From contig NC_133526.1 of the NCBI RefSeq assembly GCF_048544455.1, positions 8,138,001-8,202,000 of the forward strand: DNA of 64,000 bases, given 5' to 3'. The DNA is from Silene latifolia (Eukaryota > Streptophyta > Magnoliopsida > Caryophyllales > Caryophyllaceae). Below the pieces are notes generated by a model. The model had not been told where the DNA came from, searched no databases, and saw only the letters and a list, made by a program, of their open reading frames with translations. Shown here piece after piece: positions 1 to 12,270 of this stretch. Position numbers and translations under genes: made by a program. The first letter of the stretch is position 1; every line of letters starts with the position of its first letter.

Positions 1-380
1 ATAAAGTGCTGTGTTTCAATGTAGAAACCTCTATAATTTTCATATATCTCCTTGTGTGTCACAAGCTAGATTGCAAAGAATGTTTCCGCAAATGTCAAAC
101 TCTGCTGCTGCATGTTCTCCAAATTTTTAACCAGCCAGAATTTCATGTCACAAATAAGAGTGACCTAATGATAAAATTTCAGACCTATAGGCGGCAGCTG
201 TTCCAAGAAAGTTAAAGGAGTGATGAACATCCATTTAGCTATTTGCTGGATACGTTTTAGAGTCTTATTACAGATGCTCAGTTATTTGCGAGGCAAAGAC
301 GTTTTGCCACCTAAACAGCTGATCAATAAAAAAACATACGGAGTATAAGTTATTCAAAGAACTGGACAAGGAACGAAAAC

Positions 381-3300
381 CTTAGGCAAGAACTCAGTAA
401 CAATCATCATTGGGCTACTCTGTGTCACAGCCCCCAGAAATTGGACAACATTTGGATGCCGTATCTTTTGTAGCAGTGCTAACTCATCCCTAAATGCCTC
501 CCTGATAAATGAAAAGAACAATAAAAAAGCATCAGCATGGAAATTTTTTGATAGATAACTGAGAGAGAGATAAGTAACGCAGATTTCTTTCCAACTCACA
601 CTCTGTCTTCATCCATCAGTACCTCATCGCCAAGCGTCTTAACAGCAACTTCAGTCCCTCTCCATAATGCCATGCGATAAGTACCCTTTATAAATGGACA
701 TAATGTTACAGTCTGCAAGCTGGGGGGGGGGGGGGGGGGGGGGGGGGTAAAATAACAGCAACTTGAACAAATTGGTACAATCATGATCTGAATCCGCATG
801 AAAACAAATGACATAAATTAAATAACAAGACCTATTGGCAATCGAGTTTATAAACTAGACTGTCTGCAGTTAACGGTATTCCAAAGAAACTCGCAGTGTG
901 GAAATCTACCACGCAAAATGTTTTGAAGAGAATTTTTTGGAATATTGTTCATTACACAAGCACATTGTATATTTAGAATAATGATTATCAACAGTGTCAC
1001 TTGTCGAAACTCATTGGTTAGAGATAATTTCTCACCACAGCCCACACGGGCAATACAAATCTCTAACTGACGTCATCTCTGGCTTGAACCTCGTTTATTT
1101 AGCAGTGGCTGCCAAATACAAAGCGATCAAAATTGTGTAGCACCACAATAATTACCCTGAACTTAAGGAACCTGAAGCTTACGGTTACAAATCGGAAAAT
1201 ATGAAGCAACCGTTCATTTTGTGTTTTATTTCCTCACAAAAAATAACCTGAGTTGGGCATAGATCCCACCTAACCTCAATAGAAATATTTTCTACAGGCA
1301 CCATAAAAAAGATCACCAAGGGCTAAGGTAAAACTCCAGAACACAGACACAACTAGGCTCAACAAGGATATCATACATTCATACCCCTGCATCTATTACA
1401 GGTTACTGATAAACAAAATAATAATCACGAATGCAACCTGTAAAGCAACTTTAGTACTGAACTTAAAAAAAAAACTTCATACCGCCATGCCCATTTCCAA
1501 CGCAGGACATATAACAACTCTAGTATTAAACTTTAAAATCTTTGATATGTAAACAAACAAAAAAAATGTGAGAAATTGAGGACCTAGCAACCTTTGTAAT
1601 CTCAATGCTGTTCGAAAAATCAAGCTCACTCGGATCAATCTCATATTCAGGGACTTCACGGTAGCTCTGAACATGCATTGGAGCCAACTGAAACAAAATC
1701 AAGCGAATGTGAGCTGTTATCAAAACACGATCCACAAATGATGCTACTCTAATAAGAACGCAGTGGAATTTAGCAGCAATGTATGCAGGAATGTTAACAC
1801 GTACCGGAGGCTTTGCACCATGTTTCTCCAAAAGCTTAATTACATCTTGATTTTTGTAACATATTGCATCAGCGAGAGGCTGTTCAAAGAATACACAAAA
1901 GTTCAAACTCGATCTGCCGGCATCCTTATTATCAAGCAATATTGCAGGATCTTTCAAATAACAAGTCACGTAGTATGACAGCCCCCAACATGCAGAGCAA
2001 ACAAAATAGATTCAACATAAACAGAGAGAGAAACAGGAAACACTGGGATAATTATCATATTTTTAATCCGCAAAGCTCTGAGTTCAGTTTGCAACATTAC
2101 GGTTGGCTTAAGATGCTAAATTTTACATAGTATCAAATTACATAGCCAAGGTTCTCTCCAAAAAAGAATGATAATGCATACAGAGACATTTAGGGCTATT
2201 TTTTTTCCTTCTCCCACTGCTTGTATGTCTGATTGGGTAGGAAGTTGACAGTATACAAAAAAAGAACCACCAGCAAAATCAGAAGTCAAGCCTATAAGAT
2301 GCCGCAGTTTGCATTATAAGTTCCACTATCAATCATATTCAAACATGGTTTTAAACTGAGTTCCACTGGTTAGCTGTGAGGGTGCGTACAGTGTACATTT
2401 TGTCTTCCCAACACATCCAAATGTGCCGCATCTCCACTATTGTCAGTGATATTCATTTTGTTGTTCATAATCAATCTTAGTTTTAAAAGGGGTGACGTGC
2501 AGCAAGGCGACGAGCGCCCGTGGCAACAAGGCATGCTGTTTTTACCCAAAAAAAAAAGAAAAACTAATTTATTGTAAGTGAAACCTTGTTTCCATATTTC
2601 CAATGGAGCCAAAGACTCATTACTCTTTGGTTATGGATTATAATGGAATAAATCAAAATGGCTCACAAAAGTGGTTGCGCTTCTTTCTTTTGTGAAGTAG
2701 CGGTCCTTCGATGCAGTTCTCGACGCAATTTTCATCTTGGGTCATTCGGAAACAGCCTCTTTGTGTTGCTAAGTCCTAACACAAGGGTAAGGCTGCGTAC
2801 ATCCGACCCCCCCTTACCCCGCAATTGCGGGAGCCATTGAGGCACTGGGGTAATGTTGTTGTTGTATTGTAGGTGAAACCTTGTGCAACAATACATTTTT
2901 GAAGTTTAAAGAGAGAATATGAAAAGGAGTAAATGATTGGAACAACGTGACAAAGAGAAGGGAATAATTAAAGAGCTAGATATAATGCTAGCCACAGTAT
3001 CATGGAAAATATGGGTGCATCTCGTTATCAAACTCAGTGCCAAAGTATCATATTAGATAGAGATGCTCAGAACCATACTGCATAAATGAGCCCCTATATT
3101 TGGTTGGCATTAACTGGTAGTTGAGGTGGATTGAAGAACCGGGTAATAAAGCACACATTAGTCACCAGAGAGACTTGCTAAACAAAACCAAAATATTTCT
3201 GCATTCCATCGACATTATACCATGAAATAAGGCCTCTTCAAACATGATCCAAATATCCTATCGTAAGAAAACTGAATCTGGATATACTAAAAAAAGAAAG

Positions 3301-5498
3301 TTATTTACTATCATTGAACTTCGTGAAAGAGATGAGCTTTAGACCTCTGCTACAATTTGAGAATAACAAGCTCAGATCTATATAACTTGTTGCATGAATC
3401 CGACTTATACATTGATTGTTATTGTCAACAACGTGCACGAAAAGTTGAGTACTGAGAAGTGCACAACCGAGCACAAGTCAACAGTCAGCGCTAAACATAC
3501 TTTGACAAAAATTTGAGTCACTACTGCAGTTTATCATTCTGATTTCTGATAGAAGTAGGGCCCCATGGCATAAAGACAAAATAAACTAGTTCCACACAGA
3601 TAAGGAACCAGCAAGAAGAACGCATCAGCAATTTAACCTCGCAAAGTTGTAAAGTGTCATTAATCACTTACCTATGACCATAACTAAGAGATCTACAGGA
3701 TGTAAAAAGGAAAAGAGGACATGCATATGCTCTTACTACTCCACTCTTCCCAAAGCTTATTTTTAAACCTTTCTCAGCAGTCAGGAATAGTCTATGATAA
3801 GCAGGACTCTCTCTCTCTTTTACTAAAGGTAACTTTTCGCGATAATGCTACAACATAGAACTGTCCAGGACGAGGCTTCTACTTGACACTAGACCACATG
3901 GCCACATGCTATGTATCCTTTTCACAAGACATGTACCATATTATCCACTTCACTAATTCCAAGTAATGCAAATTAGGTCTTACAATCAAACTCAGTTGAA
4001 TCCAATAATCTATACTCCTTAACAAAATGTAAACTGAGCACAATCCCGTACACTCCTTCACCTTGTACCAATTGGCATAAGAAATGAACATTGACCCTTT
4101 GTTTGGATACAAAAAGAAGAAAGGCGAATGGAGGGGAGGGAACGGAAGGAGAGGGGGTATGGAGTAAAAGAGTTTTCCCTCTAAATCTTTCATATGATTT
4201 GAGAAATTATGACTTGTAGGAGGGAATATGCATCCCTCTATTCCCCTACCATCCAAATATCTCAAACTCAACTTACTAACCAAACCCCACTCCCTCCTGC
4301 CAAACAAAGGGTAAGAGAATAAGGCCTTAATTGAATTGGAGGATTTGGAGGGAAAGGGAAGGGAGAGAGGTGGGATACAAAATCCTTTGTTTAGTTAGTA
4401 AGTAGGGGGTTTCCATATTTCCAATGGAGCAAAAGACTCATTACTCTTTGGTTATGGATTATAATGGAATAAATCAAAATGGCTCATTAAAATGGCTCAT
4501 TAAAATGGCTGCGCTTCTTTCTTTTGTGAAGTAGCGGTCCTTCGATGCAGTTCTCGACGCAATTTTCTAATTGGGTCATTCGGAAACAGTCTCTTTGTGT
4601 TGCTAACACAAGGGTAAGGTTGCGTACATCCGACCCCCCCTATCCCGCAATTTGCGGGAGCCATTGAGGCACTGGGCACTGGGGTAATGTTGTTGTTGTT
4701 GTAGTTAGTAAGTAGGGGTAGAAGGGAAATGGAGGGGGAGGTAAGAGCAAAATCCTTCGACTATACGAAAGATTTGGAACGATATTGTATTCAAACAAAC
4801 CTAACTTGGCTACTCCATTTCGCCTCCTCTTCCCTCCCCTCCCCTCCCTTTACTTTTACTCTATCTGCCTCCCCTCCATATCTCTCCGACCCGATTTGAT
4901 TTCCAAATAATGCAATTCACCCCCTCCCTTTCACTCCATTCAAACAAGGACTAATGGGCATTTTCTTACCAATTATCCCCTTTGACTCAAAAACATTCGC
5001 AGAGCATAAATTATTGACCATATACTCCTACCAATACACAAACAATGCATAAAAAGATCTCCTAATAAGAAATATGAATAATTATTGTCATTAGCATCGA
5101 ATTTTGCAAAACTTTGAATTTTGCAAAAATAGTAAAATGATGAAGAAAGGATATAAACATACAGTGCTACCCCAACGGTCTTTAGGATCAACATCGGCGC
5201 CACGGCTGAGCAACAACTGGACGACATCGGTGAGACCTTGACAAGCGGCGATATGGAGAGGAGTCCTGGAATCAATATCCTTGAAATTAACATCAATGCC
5301 GTTATCCAAAACCTCCTTAATCCCATCCAAATCACCTTCGTTCGCCATGAACATCAACCTAACTCCTTCCTCTATCTTCGACGCGTCCATAAATTTCTTT
5401 TCCGGTGATAACGACGTCGTATTTATCGTCGGCGCCATTGATGATTTCTTACCTACCGAGAAACTTTCCGACGATTTCAGCTCCGAGATTACGGCCAT
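381..5498 (-). CDS. Ankyrin-repeat Raf-like (integrin-linked type) protein kinase, N-terminal part, runs off left edge
   Basis: Five exons on the minus strand can be placed: 5498-5163, 1879-1805, 1687-1592, 685-600 and 501-381. Each is bounded by GT/AG and the reading frame stays open across all joins. The encoded part has a polar N-terminus (residues 1-35), ankyrin repeats (about 38-135, with TPLHIAACQGLTDVV and a DRWGST/PLADA join), a VPEYEIDPSELDFSN linker typical of plant integrin-linked kinases, then the kinase N-lobe with the VAVK lysine and RHPNVVQFLGAVTQ. The loop before VAVK (ITKGTYRMALWRG) lacks a proper GxGxxG, as is usual in this family. The closest remembered relative is Arabidopsis At4g18950 (a Raf-like C-group kinase linked to blue-light stomatal signalling); that role is by homology only. 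The C-lobe with HRD and DFG motifs must lie left of position 1. Intron 1 is 3.3 kb and holds two SINE copies. Start chosen at MAVISELKS. Confidence 0.9.
722..747. repeat. 26-bp poly(G) tract (poly(C) in the transcript)
   Basis: An uninterrupted run of G on the plus strand. It lies in the intron before the fourth kinase exon, 37 bp upstream of that exon's acceptor in transcript orientation. In the pre-mRNA it is a C run and may serve as an extreme polypyrimidine tract. Run length in an assembly is error-prone. Confidence 0.9.
2590..2865 (+). mobile_element. SINE-like retroelement, copy A, with 19-bp target duplication
   Basis: A 276-bp element beginning TTCCATATTTCCAATGG and ending in a TTG-repeat tail. 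It is flanked by ATTGTAAGTGAAACCTTGT (2571-2589) and the same 19-mer with one mismatch (2866-2884). The 3' part (AAGGCTGCGTACATCCGACC, then CGGGAGCC) resembles Au-type plant SINEs, which also end in TTG repeats. No clear pol III A or B box is seen in the 5' part. It sits antisense in intron 1 of the kinase gene. Confidence 0.85.
4409..4701 (+). mobile_element. SINE-like retroelement, copy B, with perfect 17-bp target duplication
   Basis: Same family as copy A and very similar over its full length. It has a short internal duplication of AAAATGGCTCATT and a second one of GGCACTGG near the tail, then (TTG)n. The target duplication TAGTTAGTAAGTAGGGG is perfect at 4392-4408 and 4702-4718. It lies in the same intron and orientation as copy A, 1.5 kb away. 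Confidence 0.87.
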
Positions 5499-5504
5499 TA
5501 TTGC

Positions 5505-5539
5505 GATGACGATGATGATGTTGATGATGATGATGATGA
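5505..5539 (-). repeat. Trinucleotide (ATC/GAT)n microsatellite just upstream of the kinase start codon
   Basis: An imperfect GAT repeat on the plus strand (ATC in the transcript) ending 7 bp before the chosen ATG at 5498. An upstream in-frame ATG at 5624 would read through it and add 42 residues including an isoleucine run. That extension has no look of a real domain, so the repeat is treated as 5' UTR. Confidence 0.7.
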
Positions 5540-5640
5540 AGGTGTCTCTCTTTCCTTTCCCTGCGCGTTGAACAGGGAGAGGAGAGAGAGTATGTATGAG
5601 TTTGAGGAATTCTGGGGGAATCAAAGTTTTGGAATTGTCT

Positions 5641-7285
5641 TCAATGGCGTTTGAAGAATGAAGACTTGATCAATTCTTTTATTCTCTGCTTTTGTCGGGT
5701 CATCTTATCGGATCATTCTATTTGTTTGACCGCAAATTTCCATATTGGACGGTGTTTAAAAACGGATCGGTTCACCGAACTCCTAATTTAATTCGGTTTG
5801 GCCACACTCCAAATCTAAACCGTACCGTTTCTAACATAAATGAAACCGTTAACCATTTTAAACGGGGAATTATTGAGGGTAACTAAAGTAGCTTCTAATC
5901 ATTCCTAAAATAAAGTTAAGTATCAATAAGAACTTTTTTAATGAATGGTACCAACATAAAAATTATTTGGTAAACAGTACCAGAATAATTATTCCGACCA
6001 AGTCACCGGAAAGTTGCACTTTTTTGGTGGATTTGCAAATTCCCGCCTAATGTTTGCTTTTTTATACCTATTCTACCCTTCCCCTATTTCCTAAACACTA
6101 ACCTAGCCTAACTAAACCACCTTAATACACCACCTCTTATCTAACCCGCCAAACACCACCCTCGCCGGAAAGTCGCACTTGCCCCGCCCTCAATGCCACC
6201 ACCCGATGACGCCATACTCGACGACACACCTGAAACCACCTCCACCTACCGCCTTTTCTCCCCCACTCTTACTCCTCTGTCATTTCCTTTCTCCCTCATT
6301 ACTCACCTCCCGACCCCACGACCGACGACCCCACACCGCCTTTCCTTCTCTCTCATTCTACCTTTTATTCTTCTTCCTCCTTTTCAAAATTTGAAACTTG
6401 AAAATGATGTCGGCTAACGAAGAGGCGGGATGGTGGTTGTTGGCTGGAGAAGAAGGCGTGTTGATGGTGATTGGCAGCTGGAGAAGAAGCAGTGGTGGTT
6501 GTCGGTCGAGTTACCAAGATCAAAATCGACATCCACCACTCTTCCTCCTCTTCTTCATTAATCTTTTTTACAGATTTAGGGAGTTTTAGATCATGAGGTG
6601 CGACTGTGCTTGACGGTAGTGGTGGCCAAAGGCTGATGATGGCGGTTTGTTGACAGTGGTGGTGGTGTCGTGGAGGTGATGTGTTGGAGACAAAATAAGG
6701 GGGGAAGAGAGAGAAGTGAGTGGTTTTTTCAGATCTAATTATAAGGGCATTCTGGTCATTTTATGTCATTTTTGGCCGAAAAGTGTTAGTTGATATTATT
6801 AGTAGATCGGAGTAAATATTTTGTTATTGTTTACAAATTAATTTTTATGTTGATACCATTCATAAAAAGGGTCCTTATATTAGTACTGGTTATCAATTTA
6901 CACTTATAATACCAATGTAATCTATAAAATATAATTAAAAGGCTACCCTAAAATGACTAATAAACGCCACGTAGGATCCAAAAATGTCACGTAAATGCCA
7001 CGTAAATCTGAGCATCAAAACTCATTGCCACGTAATTATATTATTTTATAGATTTAATTCATTTTTCTATAAATTAATTTAATTTATGAAACTCTTACAA
7101 ATTTACATCAAAAATTCATAATTTATAATCAATATTGACATTTTAATAGAACTTTTCCCTCTATCCAAATTTAAATCCTTTAAAAATAGAGAACATAGAA
7201 GTCAAATAATGCAACTTTCTCCCTTCTTTCCCCCTCTCTTGCTACAGCATTCATCCAATCAAACCTTTAAATGCAAGAATATGGC
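5641..7285. other. Intergenic stretch upstream of the kinase gene
   Basis: No convincing gene is present. The part at 6030-6700 is pyrimidine- then G-rich and low in complexity, so its short open frames have no domain character. A cluster of four CACGT cores lies at 6968-7033. The rest is AT-rich. The kinase promoter should lie in the first few hundred bases, but no clear TATA box was identified. Confidence 0.6.
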
Positions 7286-10243
7286 TGATGACCGGTTTTT
7301 TTCCGTCACTTCCGCTACCAAAAACAATTTATAAAACCCAACTAAAAAGTAGTATTTAATCGGGGTCGAACACAAAGATGGCGGGGGTTAGATACTTGGT
7401 CGGTTTAAGTCTTTAGTTTAATCAAATAAAAATAAGAGGTTGATTAATTGTAAACTAAGATGCAAATGAGATATAAAATTAAGCTAAATGAAAATTGCTT
7501 CTAATCAAATGAATGAAAACTAAGGTCTTTGGGTTCACTTGGGTAAGTCGGGGAAGAGAAGATTGTTAACAAGAAATGGGTAATGATAAGGGCCTATGAT
7601 TGATCCTGATTTCTTAGTCGATTAGAGCTAACCAACAAGCATTTACTTAGTATGAAAAACTCATCTCGACCATGCCATATAGGCCTTCCATTGTCTTTCG
7701 ACCTAGGATAGACTAAACATGACAATGAAAGACTCGAACTCTCATTTAAGCAATCCATCAAACATTTCATAGGCATGGGAGTAAGGGTTTACAAACAAGC
7801 TTTCACTTAGTTGAGACAAACTCATCACAATCATGCATAAAGACTATCTAATAGTATAGGCACCAACATGGATCAAATATGTCTAAGAAAGGCTCCAACT
7901 TTCATTTAAGCATCTCATTAAACACTTCTAAAACCATCCAATAGCATAATGCACCAAGATAAGTTAAACGTGCTAATAAAAACTCAAACTTTCGTTCAAA
8001 CATTTCATCGAGCACTTCATAGGCACAAGAGTAAGACCGATTAATTACCCAATTCAAAAGGTTAACAACCCAATTTCAACTCCCTTTAATCACCCAAGAT
8101 CCCCCATGACCTTAGATAAGACTACTCACACATGTTTAAGGATGAAAAACTAACAATAAGATGGAACAAAACACAACCAAACATGATGAACATGGTAAAG
8201 ATTACTACTTTGGATGAATAACAATTCAACAACATAAGCAATGTAAACAAATGAAAATAAGATGTAAATAAGAGAGAGATTGTACCAACTAAGATGAAAG
8301 TAACAAACTTGGATAATAATGGAAGAATGAATTTCTTCAAATCTTCAAAATACAACCCAAATAACTAAGACTAGAACTAGATCTACACTAATTTGGTGAG
8401 TAATTAAAGTCTAATTAAGAAAATATTACAACTTTGATAAGAGAAAAATTGAGAGATGAAAATAATTTCTAGGGTTCTACAATATTGAGAGAGAAAAAAT
8501 AGAGAGACTAATTCTCTTCTAGTCTAATTCTAATCTAGGCTTAGGTAGTGGTGTGTTTTCTAAGGTGAAGTGTGTCTTTTATACTAGTTCTACTAATAAT
8601 AATGAGTATTAACTAATAATAATATTAATAATATAGTAATAATAATAATAACTACTCTAATTACATGAAAAACCATCGACACAAAACTCAAAAACAAACC
8701 AAAAGTAAACAAAAGGGCAAAATGATGGTGCAAGGGAGTCCATGCCGGTTAACCGGTTGCCGGCGGTGTCACCGGTAGAGGGAACTTGAAGAAAGAGCAG
8801 AAATCAAGTGGGGTGTGCGTTATGCCGGTCAGTCGACTGCCAGGGCATCGGTAGAGGGAACAAAATTGATGGGAGATGTTGAATTGCGTGTTGCGTGCGT
8901 GCTTGGTGCAGATTTGCCGGTGGCTATGACCGGTAGCGAGAACTTCACAAAAGGAGAGAAATTGAGTGTGTGCCTGCCGGTGGGTGTAGTCGGCTGCCGG
9001 TTGGCTGGCAAAGAATGCAATGGTGTTTGATTTCTGCAGATTGAGCTGTGGTGGCTCACCAATTTAGGCTCGAGGTTAAACTGCTCGGAGCTCCGACGAG
9101 CAAAAGGAGCAGCAGGGAGTCGAATTGGTGGTTTGATGGAGGGTGGATGAGAATGGTGATGATGATGCGATGATTGTGAATTGCCGCGTGGTGGACGTCG
9201 GTCTGAAATCGTGGTGGTTTGTTGATGAATGGCTGATGGATATCGGGGACGAAGGTGATGAATGTGTCGGTGATGCAGGTGACTGGAGTGGAAATGGAGA
9301 TGGTGGAGATGGTGATTGGGTTAAAGGGAAGTTGAGTTGGTGTTGAGCAGCTATGGTGAAGTAATTGCTTGTGAGTTGTTAATGGTGAATTGGGACGTGA
9401 TGGACGAGGTTAGTGATGGTGAATGGAGGTTGATCGAGAATGGTGATTGATGATGGTGTGAATGTCGAGGTATGGAGGAGCAGCTGCTTGTCGTGGATTG
9501 ATGTCGGGTTTAGTTGTTACCGCTGTTGCTGATTAATTGGGCTCGGGGATGCAGAGTGAGTGAATGTCGGGTTGAATGGTGGTGAGGAGGTTGATGATGG
9601 ACCCTGTGTCGATACTGATTTGCTCGCTGTTGTTGATGCAGGTGGTTGTCTGGTTGGTTATCACGGCAGCATGATGGTGGCTGAGTGAAAATGGAGAGGG
9701 TGAAGTGTCGGGTTTGATGATGAATGATAATGAAGTATGAGTGAATGGTGGACCGTTTGTTGTTCTTGTGGTGATTTCGTATGATGGAAAAAATGGTGAT
9801 GAATGATGCGGGGAAGATGACCACGATGATGACAATGAAAGAGGTGAAGACAGGGGACGAAAATGGTGAAGGGTGAAATGTGTCTTGCTTGCTCAATTGT
9901 TGATGGAGAAGTGTAAATCAAAAGTCAAAAGCCTTTGACTTGGACAATCCTGGCTTGTTTCACCTTTGACCCGCTTTGCTCTTCAATTTCTGTCTCCTTT
10001 TATTCCAATTTGAATTTCCTCTTTATTATTCCGCCTCACCTACACATTAAATTAATATATTAATAAAATAATAGTAATAATACTAATATTATAATAACAA
10101 TACGACTAAATATTAAATGTAACTAATACGACTAATTATTATAAATTAGTAACTAAATGAGCTATTAAACAATTAAGCACACAAAATCGAGTCGGAATAA
10201 ACTATAAATGCGGGGTAAAATATAGCCAAAATAGGACTCATCA
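7286..10243 (-). mobile_element. Long terminal repeat (3' LTR of a minus-strand element, about 2.96 kb)
   Basis: Read on the minus strand it begins TGATGAGTCCTATTTTGGC at 10243 and ends GGTCATCA at 7286, giving TG...CA ends. Directly upstream (plus 10244-10258, AATCTCCCCACACTT) is the complement of a purine-rich tract AAGTGTGGGGAGATT, as expected next to a 3' LTR. It contains a TATA-like TATAAAAG on the minus strand near 8575 and GC-rich CCGGT-type blocks shared with the solo LTR at 16.2 kb. The conserved stretch GTGTTCGACCCCGATTAAAT near 7375 also matches that solo LTR. Open frames inside are low-complexity and not believed. Family is probably Ty3/gypsy, by style only. Confidence 0.75.
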
Positions 10244-12270
10244 AATCTCCCCACACTTAAACCTTACTCGTCCTCGAGTAAGCTCATTAAATAGACTAAG
10301 ACCCTTAATATAGAAGACTAGATAAACTAATAATATCCGATGAAAGGCAATTAACGGGCCTTCTACGTCCCTTCAATGACTCACATTGAAATACAATGAG
10401 GTATATATTCCGATGCAAGGCAAGTGGGGGCTTGCGGAAAATTTTGATGCAATCATTCAATTAAGCATAAGTCAACATATAAGATGCATCACAAAAAGTC
10501 AAATCGCTTTCCTCATCTAAGCGGCCGTTTTGCTTTAAACAATTAAAGGTTTTGGTCGGGAGATACCGTCTCATAGTCTCGGCGGGGTGTCAATGGCCTA
10601 GTGGTGGCTCAAGCAACCTCAATATGACAACCATTTGCCTAGGAAACAAATTCAAAGGCGGGAAAGGGGGAAGCAAAACCTAACCTTCGAGATTTACACG
10701 ACACACACAAGATTCGACCAAATTAACCCATGACTAAGGGGGCCTAAACTACCGACTTCCTCACGGTTTTCACTAGTCTCTCATTTTCTTTTTAGAACGG
10801 GTGATTTTTGTGCAAAAAGGTAACCAAAATCACTCAACTACTCGACTCGTGAGACATGCCCGCAATCTAACATGGAATCCTCTCCTACAGGACCATTTAT
10901 GAGATGCAAAAAAGGAAAATATGCATAAATAGAAACAAGGGTTGTAACGGGGCTAGGTGACGGGACGAAACGGGGTTGGTGCAAGCACCATTTTGGAAAA
11001 ATGTGGAGGTACACATCAAGAAGTTGCCAAAATTCCATTTCTTCCACTTTATTGCAACAAATGAGCAACGTCTACACCCTAACAAAAATTGGTTTCCCGA
11101 ATTTATGCAAACATTGTGCAAACCCGACTCATTTTGGAAAAACACGAAAATTATCACCTTATTGCAACCAATGAGCAACGTCTACACCCTAACAAGAAAT
11201 TGGCTTGCCAAAATCAAGCAAAAATTGTGTAAACCCGACTCACTTAAGAAAAACATCAAGTGCCCCTTTATTCTTGCAACGCCTTTTTTTACTCCAATGA
11301 TGAAATGAGTGTTGCTTGGCTTTTTCTCATCAAACAAAGTATAAGTGCAATTTTTTTCTTTTTCCTTACATTTTTCTCCTTTTCTATTTCCTTTTCTTTT
11401 TCAAAACCTCTTTATTCAAACCAACCAAATGAAGACGATTATTCCGACTCAAATCATCAACTAGGACTCAAAACACCCCTTCTTCATACAACCAACAACA
11501 TGTAAGCAACTTTCTTGATAAGGGAAGGTTGTTTATGGTATGTAGCTAGTTTTGTAGGTGCCAAAAGAGAGGTTCAAGCTCAAAAGAGGTTAGCAAAATA
11601 GGACCTAGACTAAAGGGTCGAAAAATTAGGCTTATTTGACAATGTGAGGCTCAAAAATGAGATGCAACTAATTGTTTCAAAATATGCACATAAATGAACA
11701 TCTCATGGTCTAAAAAGGAAAGGACGCCATGCTTATGCGTCGTGATGTAACATGCCGCGCAAGGAGCCTATTCACACCTAAGGGAGACCGGGTATGGATG
11801 TACCTGTCCCAATGAGGCTCTAAATCTCACATGTAAGTACCTATGTCGAAATCTAGGCCTAGTCTACGGTCTTGGTCTCACAAGGTGGTCAAAACTTTCC
11901 GGTGTAGCCTCATTTTCCGGGTATTTGCAAGCAAACACCCTAACAAGGAGGTCAGAAGGTGCAAGCCACTAAGAGGGGAAAGACACGACCTAGACAATAT
12001 CATCATAGAGGGTATCATGCTCCCTTCCTAGACCAAACTTTGTTCAAAAATTTATATACAAACTCAATGCAACAAGAAGAAAACACAACACATATACATG
12101 TGAAACGAATGCATGCAAGAAATGGAAATGACACAAAAGGAGACGTGCAACAATTTTGACTAATCCTAGAAACACATAAACACCAACAATCCACAAGTTC
12201 CCCAAGGGAACATCCAAGGCACAAAATTTCCCATCCTCCTTCAAATATGCAAGATATATAAAGAAAGAAC
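10244..12270 (-). mobile_element. Non-coding internal remnant next to the minus-strand LTR
   Basis: This stretch continues from the polypurine tract, with the retroelement-typical minus-strand TTACTCGAGGACGAGTAAGG at 10262-10281. No gag, protease, reverse transcriptase or integrase motif was found on either strand. The right limit is uncertain; composition turns AT-rich near 12.27 kb and no partner 5' LTR was found. It may be a truncated gypsy element or a non-coding LARD-like derivative. Confidence 0.5.
11054..11250. repeat. Two-copy tandem duplication, about 108-bp period
   Basis: The block starting TTATTGCAACAAATGAGCAA and running through CGTCTACACCCTAACAA to the CAAACCCGACTCA stretch occurs twice. 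The copies start near 11050 and 11158 and have diverged. They lie inside the retroelement internal remnant. Confidence 0.75.

Noticed and set aside
1-380. Further kinase exons in the first 380 bases
   Set aside because: Neither strand gives the expected continuation of the kinase domain (GDLR..., HRD or DFG). This stretch reads as intron, so the remaining exons are outside the window.
9143-9921. Several overlapping open frames on both strands, including a histidine/threonine-rich minus-strand one
   Set aside because: They come from GATGGTGATGATG-type low-complexity sequence inside the long LTR and have no domain, no splice context and no consistent codon use.
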